Shown: positions 55,515 through 64,000 of the stretch, piece by piece
How positions within the stretch are numbered: the first letter of the stretch is position 1
Layout of the letters: the number at the start of each line of letters is the position of its first letter
Origin: Pholis gunnellus
Lineage: Eukaryota; Chordata; Actinopteri; Perciformes; Pholidae
Length of the DNA stretch: 64,000 nt
NCBI GenBank assembly: GCA_910591455.2
Contig: OU342804.1
Coordinates: 3,762,199 to 3,826,198 of the forward strand
Direction of reading: 5' to 3'
Program-made: the position numbers and the translations under genes
Notes under the pieces: model-generated
What the model saw: the letters and a program-made list of their open reading frames with translations, nothing else
What the model was told of the DNA's origin: nothing
The model's database searches: none

Positions 55515-57489
55515 TGTAGCGGTAGGAGGGAGTGGGAGGGTGTAATGGATGATGTGGTTGTACGGCATTCAGGCAGAGGTGGAAATAGAGGGAAAGGGAC
55601 ATTTCATTAACATAGAAGATGAAGGTTGAGAAATCTACTGCAACAAGCTCTTTGACATTTTGGATTTTTCAGATCAATATCAATTTCCTCTCTGTGTGTG
55701 CTGTACTGAGATTTGTAGGTCGAGGACAAGTTTAGCATAGCTTAGCCCAAAGACTTGAGGCGAGGGGAAAAGTACATAATCACGCTTTGACAGATGAGGC
55801 TCACCATATTCTCTCTTATAGTTCATCAAATCTAATGTGCTCAATTTTAGCAGCAGCGCTCATGATTCCTAATAACCCCTAATCAAAATGTCACACGAAC
55901 ATTAACATCCACTGCTTTCGTGTTTCAACAAGTGCCAGGTTTAGCCTCTCCACACACACAAATTGAAGATACCGTTAGGTACGGGATACAAACAGGTATT
56001 GAATGACATGCTGACTGATTCTGTGATTTTGTGTTTTTATCTGAACTAGACTAGAGAATATGTTTGTTTCAGGCTCAGGGACAACTTTATGTATCGCTAT
56101 TCCAACCTTACCTGGGCTATTAACACCCTCTACATGACATGTCCAAACAACATACAGTATTAACAGTAAGGTACATTGGTTCAGCTTGATTGTCTACTCT
56201 AGTTCATCCAGAGACAGAAACAGAACTGTTATCTCTGCACATGGCAGAGTACACCTTTGAACCATTGTACAAGTCAAAGTTGTTTTTCTGATGTAATTAT
56301 TTATTATAGTGCAAAGGAAGGCTGAAATAAATTAAATATTTGAATGAAAAAAGGCTCTCCTCCGCTCTCCCATAAAAGTCTGAATACCTTTCCTTCCGGC
56401 AAAATGAAAATGGCGATAGGACAAGGTGGAGTGGTTGTCTTACCCCATCTCCCCCAAAACCATTTTCACACAGTAGTTGTACCTACAGCACCAGAGCATG
56501 AATAAAGAATAAAAACTATGCATCAGCAGTCCATGGTGTGCAAAACAACAGTAGATGGAAAAGAACTTTCTTTCAACCTGATTCATCCAAATATAACCAG
56601 AAAACTCTGACTTATGAGTGCAAAAAGGCTTTGCACAGCAAACGTCTCATGTTCAGAGTGTGCGAGCCTGAATAGAGAATCAACTGCTTCCACTGGTTAA
56701 TAATCTGCCAGCTGTTCTCCAGGTAGTGGTTCATTTACCATCACAGAACCAGGAGCGCCGCACGGCCCTCCGTTTCCTGTCGCTCATTTCACTTTAACAA
56801 TCTGTCAATTTCTTTAATATAATTTCTTCCCTCAGAGTTACATTAGGAAAGAGATATCTGTAAATCAGCTGATGTTTCTTTGTTTTGTTTGTTTGTTAAA
56901 GTAACAAATACATCAAATCATTTGACCGAAAAGCTGTAAATGAGCCTGAGAACGAGGCTGGACTGAGGGTTACAGGACAGTTAAAGTGTATACACAGGAA
57001 GTCAAACCTCTTTTGCTACACGAGCCACTGAGTGACTTTCATGGGAATAAACGAGGCCCCACCTCCAACGCTGTCTCCAGTACTCCTTTTACATCCATAC
57101 ATTGAAGTAACTGGTGATATATGCATACCTAGGGTGTGGTTGCAGAATTACAACTAGAGAATGACAAAGTAGGTGACTACTGATGTCTGCTCAAAACACT
57201 GAAGACCTCAATGTATCCTTTACAAAATGTTCCTGTTATTCGTCTTATATTTGTATCATGTATTGTTATTAATGTGATGAAAAGTTGATTTGAGAACTGT
57301 TTGTTCTTTCATGTGTAAAACACAGTCTGAGGTGTTTGCAGATGGAACGCAGCATGCAGATAACGTTGTAGCTATTGGTGATATACTGTATACCTGTATC
57401 TCCCATCGATCATGTTGAGAGATATAGGTAAATATTCTCACGATATTCAGAGCATGTATTAGGCATCAATTAACTATTGTCTATTTAAA

Positions 57490-57790
57490 AATAGAGGAGT
57501 AATGTCTACCTGAGAAGGGAATGAAGTCTCTCTCTCTTAGTTTCTATCAGAGCTTCTCTGTACTGGGCCGGCCGTGCGCGTCCTTTAGTGCACGTGAGCG
57601 CTCCACTGGCTCCCTCACGATGTCTCCATTGACGGCATTGTCATGGAAGAGATGCGCTCTGTTTACTGGTTCTCCCTCACTTAAACAGTGTTAGCTCTGT
57701 TGGACTGTTGCCGTTGTGAACACTGTTAGCGCTGCTAGAACCTTTAGCTGTCGGCTCAGCCGTCTCCTTAATGAGAGGCGTGTGAAGGCA
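57490..57790 (+). repeat. Dispersed repeat family R1, copy b (longest)
   Basis: It starts AGTAATGTCTACCTGAG, then TATCAGAGCTTCTCTGTACT, CTTTAGTGCACGTGAGCG, CACTGGCTCCCTCAC and GGCTCAGCCGTCTCC. It matches 8995-9235 with an insertion near GGGCCGGCCG. Confidence 0.75.
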
Positions 57791-58026
57791 ATACATATGA
57801 TCTGAATTTCAAACCTAGCTCCTTTAAAGTTAATGAATTTTCTTGTCCATCTCTATTTGGATGAAATCAACCAAACAGCAGCAGACAGAGTAGTCCAGGG
57901 TCATCAGGCTGATCTCAGAGGATTCCTCATCTCTTGACATTTTCCTGCTTTCATCTCTGACTCTGCCACACAGTCCTTTGCCCCGTTTGACCTTCACAGC
58001 CTGCAGGGCACGGAGCCAGCTTTACC

Positions 58027-58587
58027 CACACACACACACACACACGCAAACTCACACACACGCACACACACAGACACACACACACACGCACACACACACG
58101 CACACTCACACTCACACACACGCACACACACACAGACACACACACACGCACACTCGCACACACACACACACGCACACGCACACACCCACACACACGCACA
58201 CTCGCACACACGCACACACGCACACACGCACACTCGCACACTCGCGCACACACACACACACACACTCGCACACACGCACACACGCACACACACACAGAGA
58301 CACACACACATACACACACACAGAGACACACACACATACACACACACACACACAAACACACAAAGAGACACACACACACACACACCTACACACCTACACA
58401 CACAAAGAGACACACACACACACACACACGCACACAGACACACACAAATACACAAAGAGAGACACACACACGCACACACACACAGACACACACACACACA
58501 CAGACACACACACACACGCACATACACACACACACACGCACGCACACACACACACACAAACACGCACACACACAAAGAGACACACTC
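58027..58587. repeat. Compound CA-rich array, about 560 bp
   Basis: CA dinucleotides interrupted by CACG, CACT, CAGA, CATA, CAAAGAGA and similar words. Its long open frames on both strands (His-Thr or Cys-Val runs) are simple-sequence artefacts. Confidence 0.98.
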
Positions 58588-58784
58588 TCGCTACTAATAT
58601 CCACTGCAACACCTGCAATACATGTTGTGTTAAAGATAATGTTCCTCTTCATGCACTCAACAACCCTTTCTCGTACAAAATGACTTCGCCATACAACTAA
58701 ACTGTGTTTTCAGATACATTTTAACGGATTACGGTTGAAGTTTGCTCAACAAAAGCACATGTTTTGATGATGTTTAGGCAACAA

Positions 58785-58814
58785 ACTGGCAGTCAGGAAT
58801 GAATGACTGCCAGT
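58785..58814. repeat. Inverted repeat, 11-bp arms
   Basis: ACTGGCAGTCA and TGACTGCCAGT with an 8-nt loop. Confidence 0.85.
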
Positions 58815-59169
58815 GAGACACTTGAGCGTTACACACCGTTAGCATCCCCAGCAGCATGAGCCATGTCTGGACTGTCAAACTCGTCCCAGGATTAAAAGAC
58901 TATAGTCGGCACTGAATCCTGTCTACTCGCTCCATAGTCGGACGCACCTACATAGAGACCTAATTCAGAGACAGGCCGATGAAGGTGATACGCTGCTCGA
59001 CAATGCAAGCTCTTCTCTCGAGTCACGAACATGCCCAGTGCCTCGACATGAGCTAGGACCTCCGTCGTTCTCTGTTCTGCCTCCCGGAAACAGGGGGCAC
59101 AAATTAGCCATTAGACGGCAAACTAATATGCATGACCTAAAAGGCTAAGGGAAGAAACTTGTTGTGTTC

Positions 59170-59600
59170 TGGGTGAATAGGAATGTGAAAGTAGGTGTCT
59201 CTGGGCCCTCACTGGGTCACCATTTTCTACATAATTCCCCCTCCTGATGCCGAGGTGGGCCAGGGCACAGTGTGGATAAGGTGATTTATTGCCTCGTCTG
59301 TGGATCTGTTGGAGCGGTATGAGACCGCAACGGTCTGAAAGCCTTTGACAAGTCTCTAAAAGCACTTCATCACCCTTGAGGTCAGAGCTACTGGCAGCAC
59401 TACCAGCATGGGGTGAGGTTTCTTCAGGACAGGGACCACTGTTGACAGTTTGAAGCACGTGGTAATAACAGGCTGGGCGATGGAGCGGTTGAAGATGACT
59501 GTGAACACCTGTGCCAGCGTGCCGTCCAGTCCCGCTGCCCTCCTGGTTTTGACGCTCAAGAAGCTCTTCTCACGTTGTGCTCTGAAGCCTAGTTTGTACA
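59170..59600 (-). pseudogene. L2-type LINE reverse transcriptase fragment, decayed
   Basis: The minus strand holds ordered RT motifs: VKTRRAAGLDG, then VFTVIFNRSIAQPVIT, then TCFKLSTVVPVLKK, PVALTSRVMKCF and, beyond a stop, SYRSNRSTDEAINH. In intact elements these read roughly KAAGPDG, IFN-S-VP-FK-ATIVP-PKK, YRPVALT-VMKCFE and YR-NRST-DA. Stops and a small deletion break the frame. The catalytic region is incomplete. Confidence 0.78.
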
Positions 59601-59899
59601 CGAGACACCGTGGAGACCCGCGAGCTACGCGAGCTGATATCTCAAATTCTAAATTCATGGACAAACTTTATAACCTTTATACCATGAAGGAAGGAGACAA
59701 CAATTTGGAACAACAATTGCATTATAATGATAATATAATATCCTGTAAACAATTAGATTCAGCTGGCAAAATATTTACTCAAATAGATTTCTAGTGTTGA
59801 ATCGGTCTCTCTAAAATCTTGAGACATAATAACAGTGATTAATTATTTAACTTCCTAATTTAAATGAGCTTTTATTAGTATTCGTGCCCTTTGCAGTGA

Positions 59900-60440
59900 C
59901 TTGTTACAAAAATGTGGAGGTGCACAAACAAGCGCTGCGACAACTTCACGCTAAATACGTCAGATGATGTGATGTTTGGCTGGCAGAAGCTCGCGCTGGG
60001 ACACTACGGCTCACATGATGCATTGTGCATTGAGCTCTTCGGCCAGAGAAGCGTCTGCCCTCTCTGTCCTGGATGGGATTGTTTTGTAATCAGCCATGCC
60101 GGCCACAAGTTCAGGAATCAGTCGGTTGCAATTGTGATTCCAGTTTCTTGACGCCGCTTAGCCTCTTTCGGTGCTCGATCGCTGAACTGGAGCTTTCTGT
60201 TTCAGCTGTTGTTTGTATTTAGGCAGAAGTGGCTCGGCCGGATTTGCCAAAAATGAAGGAGAAACGGGGCTTTGTACCCGTCCTTGCACTGTGTGTAGCA
60301 GTGGTCCAGAGGAGTCCAACCCTGCTATAATGATGTTTTTATCCGCCCGCATATCAGACCGGCATCGCATCATCACCAAGGCCACACATGCAGCCTCTTG
60401 GGGGAAAGAAACGCGCTGTCACATATGGAGAGAAACATGA
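59900..60440. other. Unrecognised CpG-containing block with short open frames
   Basis: Two non-overlapping plus-strand frames (59912-60151 and 60213-60440, 75-79 codons) and one on minus (60158-60385) lie in a GC-richer patch than its flanks. The first has paired cysteines (CTNKRC, CPLCPGWDC) like a small zinc site. No family is recognised. It could be a retroelement remnant next to the LINE fragment. Confidence 0.25.
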
Positions 60441-61458
60441 AAAGGCAGAAAAACTGCTGTGTAGCGAATGAAGCTCTACTTTCACACTGAGATTTGATGC
60501 ACATAAGATACGTGAATATTCAGTTTGTGTGGTAAATTGCTAAATACTATACTGTGACAATTAATACTGATGGATAAGTTAGCTTAGCTAGCTTCTGCAG
60601 TACAGTCTTACTCTTAAGCTCAAATCAAACACCAACGACAGGAGGTGGGTCTTCATCTGTAGTCTGTGCAGTTTTAATTTGACACAAAGCTGTTCCAAAC
60701 ACTGCCACCGCAAAGGCTCAATCACCACTGTTTGTGTCTAGTTCTGGACATCCAAGAGCGTCTGATTGGTCGACCCCGGTTCTCTGACTGGAGTGTGGAG
60801 ATGCAAGAGTTTGGCTAAAAGTCTTACCTGGAAAAAGTTAGTTTTGACAACTGAACCAACCACTCCAAGATTCTTAATGAAAGTTTGACTGTGAGAAGCT
60901 AAAGGGCCTCTGATAGGTCAGGTCGTCCAAACATAATGATCTGAGTCTTTAGAGTGAGATTGAAGTCCCACGTTTTGATATCATTTGACCACAGACATCT
61001 GAGAGCAAAACAAAAGACACAGACACATGGAGATTAAAAATGGATGATTTCATTACAAAGCCAACACATATAAAACATCAATAACACTGATCCTGGTATA
61101 GCAGTAACACTGTCACGTAATGTGGGAGCATCCCTCTGCTCGATGATGGAGGATTTCTAAAAAAAAGGTTCCGTGTACAACTCTACAGACCGCTGAGACT
61201 ACATCAACTGAATCTGAGAAAAGCTCATCAATGATCAATAAAAGCTGGAAACACATCGTTTGAAGAGATAGATGTGTGTGTCTGTTTTTGAGAGAGAGAG
61301 AGAGGATGAGTTTGTAAGCAGAGTTTTTGCTGGTAGTAACTTCATTCATGGAATATTGAAGATCAAAACAGGGTGAGATACTTTGGGTGTGTAAGTTTGT
61401 GTCTTCCAGTATTTACGCTCCACAGAAGGATGCTCACTGAAACAACAGTAGGTGTGTT

Positions 61459-61535
61459 TCAATGTTGCAGGGCAGGGAGGACGGTTCCCATGCAGGGTCC
61501 GAAGCCCACTCTGTACCCGTCTCCTTGACAGTAAC
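61459..61535 (-). CDS. fah: fah last coding exon
   Basis: 77 nt including the stop; acceptor TCTGTCTAG. It completes Gly and encodes 24 residues ending TVLPALQH. No clear AATAAA was found on the minus strand in the next few hundred bases. Confidence 0.95.
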
Positions 61536-63481
61536 CTAGACAGAAGAAAAGATGGGACATTACTATGAATACAAACATGTGATCATGGACATGATTATCA
61601 GTATGATCACATAATTCATGTCTTTTTGCTGTCAAACTGATTTATTGTTAATATTTGTATAATTGAAAGGGGCCTGTCAGAAATGTTTCTTCAGTCTCCA
61701 GTGTGAACAGTAATAACTGGAGAGGGAGGGGCATGTGGAGTGTTAAATATGTGTTAAATACTGTTAAATATCCTTCTTTGTCTGCTTTGGGTCCATCCCC
61801 TATTGTCTGTTTGCCGTAACTCATGTGCCTCAGTGGCGTAACTTTGCGGTACAGAATGTTCATTAAGAATCACTCAACGTTTGAGCTCACACAGGACACA
61901 AACACTGGTCGGCTGAGTAATAGTCCTGTGTGTGTGTTTGACCCAACCAACTCACTTCCCCCTTTTATCATAACATGATATTCCTATCGTGTAGATTTTA
62001 CACCAACAATTGTGAAAAAAAGCCTTGTACAACCTGCTGTTAGTTGTCGTTTTTCGTATTGATAATATCGTTTGAAAGCCGATTTTAGATAAGAACCACT
62101 CTATATGTTTCCAGTGAATGATCCAGTTATCTGGTTCACATGGGAGAAGTTTGCCTAAAGGGCCTTCTGCCAGAAATCTCCTTAATACTTGGTTAGGATT
62201 AGGAAAATGTGGTTTGGGTAAAAATAAAACCTTTCTGGCAGAAAGCCCTGACTGCATCTTCTTCTCTGTGCTTATCTGGCTGCTGTGCTTAGGGTTCAGT
62301 CCAACCTGTGATGGTGACTTTATCTCCATCCCTCAAGAACGTTCTGGTTTCTCCTCCTCCCAGATCGATGTTCTTAGATCCCCTCCATGACAGCTCCAGC
62401 ATGGATCCAAAACTCTCTGGATCCTGTTGAGATGCAGTACACACAGAAACATGGTTCACTGCAAATGTAGTGCACGTAAAACACAAGACATAGAGGTAAA
62501 CAAACATGCTTTCTTTTATATATGTTCCCATGGCAAAAAATGTATCGTCCACCAACACAGAGAAGTGATTACATTGTTTATAGTGTGTGAAATTGAATTG
62601 ATTACAGCATCTTTTTAATTAGTCAGATATTTGCTTGATGAAAAAGCAGTAATTTATATTTTGTGGCACCAGGTCATATCCATCAATGTTATTCTAGAAA
62701 TTACAAAGTTATATACACTAGAAAGAAAATGGAGATGAAAATGTATAAAAGCCAGGGGATGAAATGTGCATTTTAGGGGTTATGGGTAAAACAGAGATCC
62801 CCAAAATCCACAGTTTTCATTTTTTCACATAAAGGTTCTGATGGTTCAAAATTAAAAATTCAGACAACATCTATGCTTGAGGGATTGCCTCAACATGGCT
62901 GTCAACATGCACGAACGGGCCAAACAACAGCAACAGTGCTGACAGAGCTAACAGGAACCGGAGACGACGCCGCGGTACCGTAAAAGCACAGTGCAGAGCG
63001 GCGGCCGTGAGCTAACCAGAGGGGCACGCTCACGTGCACTTACGTGCACTAAAAGGCACAGAGAAGCTTGTATTAACACAGAGAGGGAGAGTGACTTCAT
63101 TCTCTGCTTAAGTACATTACTTCACTATATCTGTACATAGACAATAGTTGTTGGATGATGTATTTTATGCAATATTTTCACATTCTGTCTTACAGCTAAC
63201 AGATTATTCACCACTCACTTCAACAACATAAGCATGAAATGGGACTTACTTTGCCTCAGGGCAGTCCTGTCTATCACACACGGTGTGTGATAGAATATGT
63301 ATTCATGTAAGATACACAGTTCAAATAGTATCCATCTTAACTCGTATTTACTGAGTATACTGTACATGCAGACACTCACAGGTCCACTAATGGTACCGGA
63401 AGCCAGCAGGTCTCCAGGTCTGACGTTGCAGCCGTTGACTGTGTGATGGGTGAGTTGCTGCTTCATGGTCCAGTACATGTA
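61459..63481 (-). CDS. fah: fah, fumarylacetoacetase (last three coding exons)
   Basis: FAH hydrolyses fumarylacetoacetate to fumarate and acetoacetate in the last step of tyrosine degradation, a cytosolic homodimer in liver. Three in-frame exons (63481-63380, 62423-62306, 61535-61459) give the C-terminal 98 residues of a protein usually about 419 aa. The catalytic Glu of MLELSW (Glu364 in mammals) and the substrate-contacting Thr of ASGTISGP (Thr350) are present. The C-terminus [16 protein letters not shown] then TVLPALQH stops at TGA 61461-61459. The upstream exons lie beyond position 64000. The gene is complete as far as seen, with no frame damage. Confidence 0.96.
61536..62305 (-). other. 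fah: fah intron, 770 bp
   Basis: Unique AT-rich sequence. Nothing recognised. Confidence 0.7.
62306..62423 (-). CDS. fah: fah exon, second from last (catalytic Glu)
   Basis: 118 nt, acceptor CTCAACAG, donor GTTGGA. It encodes [18 protein letters not shown] then [18 protein letters not shown] and TIT plus one base. It carries the Glu equivalent to Glu364 of mammalian FAH. Confidence 0.95.
62893..63110 (-). repeat. Dispersed repeat family R1, inverted copy c
   Basis: The reverse complement of R1: AACAGTGCTGACAGAGCTAA, CAGTGCAGAGCGG, GTGAGCTAACCAG, CACGCTCACGTGCACT, AAAAGGCACAGAGAAGC. Confidence 0.75.
63271..63293. repeat. Near-loopless palindrome, 11-bp arms
   Basis: CTATCACACAC and GTGTGTGATAG around a single G. 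Confidence 0.9.
63380..63481 (-). CDS. fah: fah exon, third from last
   Basis: 102 nt, 34 codons, phase 0 at both ends; acceptor TCTCTAG, donor GTGAGTG. It encodes [18 protein letters not shown] then [16 protein letters not shown], including the active-site Thr. Confidence 0.95.
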
Positions 63482-64000
63482 CTAGAGACAGAGATAAGAA
63501 TGGTAGAATGTGAGTGAAGCGAGGCAGACTGCAAGACGTTATCCTGGTTCACCATGTGCATAAAGGAGACTGCTGGTCCCACCTGCCTCTACAGTCTGGT
63601 GATGGCTTTGAGCTCTGAGGGAGTCTGCACTAACAACATTTGTGTTCAAAATGGACGGGGGGTGTTTTGATACCGATGGTCACAGTGTTGAATAATTGTA
63701 GTAATACAAAATTGACAACATAGGGCATAGCCCTACTTTCTCAGCCTACACAGTCCTGAGAGTTATAAAATCATCGGGGTGGGAAGGAAACATCTATTTT
63801 TTCTTTGAACTCATATGAGTTGCCGTTTGTAGAGCGAGGGGACCAGGATCAAAGAGGAGACCAGCGAGTATATACCAGAGTATAGATGATGCAACTGGCA
63901 GAAAAGCGAAGAATACAATTTAGCAGGTTTGATTAAATAAGTTTAAAACGTCTAAATAAAATGTATTTACTTGCACAATATCTATGAAACCAAATTCTTG
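63482..64000 (-). other. fah: fah intron, running off the right edge
   Basis: No further fah exon recognised in the last 519 bases. Confidence 0.65.

Larger units (their letters stand above)
54861..58026. other. Intergenic region between ctxnd1 and fah, middle part
   Basis: It contains a G-quadruplex motif (55493-55514) and one R1 copy (57490-57790). The rest is unique AT-rich sequence. No gene recognised. Confidence 0.55.
58588..61458. other. Intergenic region left of fah with LINE remnants
   Basis: It holds an inverted repeat (58785-58814), a LINE reverse transcriptase fragment (59170-59600), an unrecognised CpG-containing block (59900-60440) and possibly the fah 3'UTR next to 61458. No intact gene. 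Confidence 0.55.
62424..63379 (-). other. fah: fah intron, 956 bp
   Basis: It contains an inverted R1 copy (62893-63110) and an 11-bp-arm palindrome (63271-63293). Confidence 0.7.

Noticed and set aside
57951..58700. Long open frames (up to 240 codons) of His-Thr or Cys-Val repeats
   Set aside because: Pure products of the CA-rich array; dinucleotide repeats lack stop codons and all frames are open.
61263..61303. Regulatory GA tract near the fah 3' end
   Set aside because: A short GAGAGA microsatellite only; no other signal.

Overview
This is a teleost fish nuclear genome window. The coding content is vertebrate: split genes with GT-AG introns and fish-type forms of ARNT2, CTXND1 and FAH. 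The background is fish-like too: very long CA/TG microsatellites, an L2-type LINE 3' end closing in AATAAAGCTGATTCTGAT, small TIR elements, a gypsy-like LTR and hAT debris. The species cannot be fixed from the sequence. There is no bacterial, plasmid or CRISPR content.

Layout. Positions 1-31719, minus strand, hold the first eleven coding exons visible here of arnt2, the bHLH-PAS partner protein. They run from the start codon at 31719 to the first exon of PAS-B at 1598, about 383 residues; the 3' half of the gene lies off the left edge. An ATG-free, CpG-rich 5'UTR/promoter follows at about 31720-32320. A probable non-coding first exon of ctxnd1 (plus strand) lies near 35190-35451, so the two genes are divergent. 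The single coding exon of ctxnd1 is at 47234-47416. From 61459 to 63481 on the minus strand are the last three coding exons of fah (fumarylacetoacetase), which continues off the right edge. The neighbour set FAH - CTXND1 - ARNT2 matches the human 15q25 block as I recall it.

The rest is intron and intergenic DNA rich in repeats. The main ones are a 19-bp minisatellite (506-1065), a 28-unit 37-bp minisatellite in arnt2 intron 1 (27861-28886), a 443-bp GATACC/GATAC array beside a decayed hAT transposase end (54132-54860), a 560-bp compound CA array (58027-58587), TIR elements, several dispersed families and LINE pieces, a solo LTR (33743-34104), a relic of a P2RX7-like cytoplasmic domain (37800-38100) and a perfect 43-bp-arm hairpin (39665-39761).

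Most interesting observations: (1) the 37-bp array in arnt2 intron 1 carries, by hand count, 41 GCGTG cores and one CACGTG, the half-sites that ARNT-family dimers bind, and shows a 5-unit higher-order repeat; (2) an 86-nt arnt2 PAS-A exon is flanked on the transcript by (UG)56 ending 8 nt before its acceptor and by a complementary (CA)8 just after its donor; (3) a 63-nt in-frame arnt2 cassette exon encodes an Asp8 run from a (GAT)8 microsatellite just before the basic region; (4) a strong-context upstream ATG in ctxnd1 overlaps the main start out of frame. The window does not show a wholly new gene system; its novelty is in regulatory and repeat architecture.
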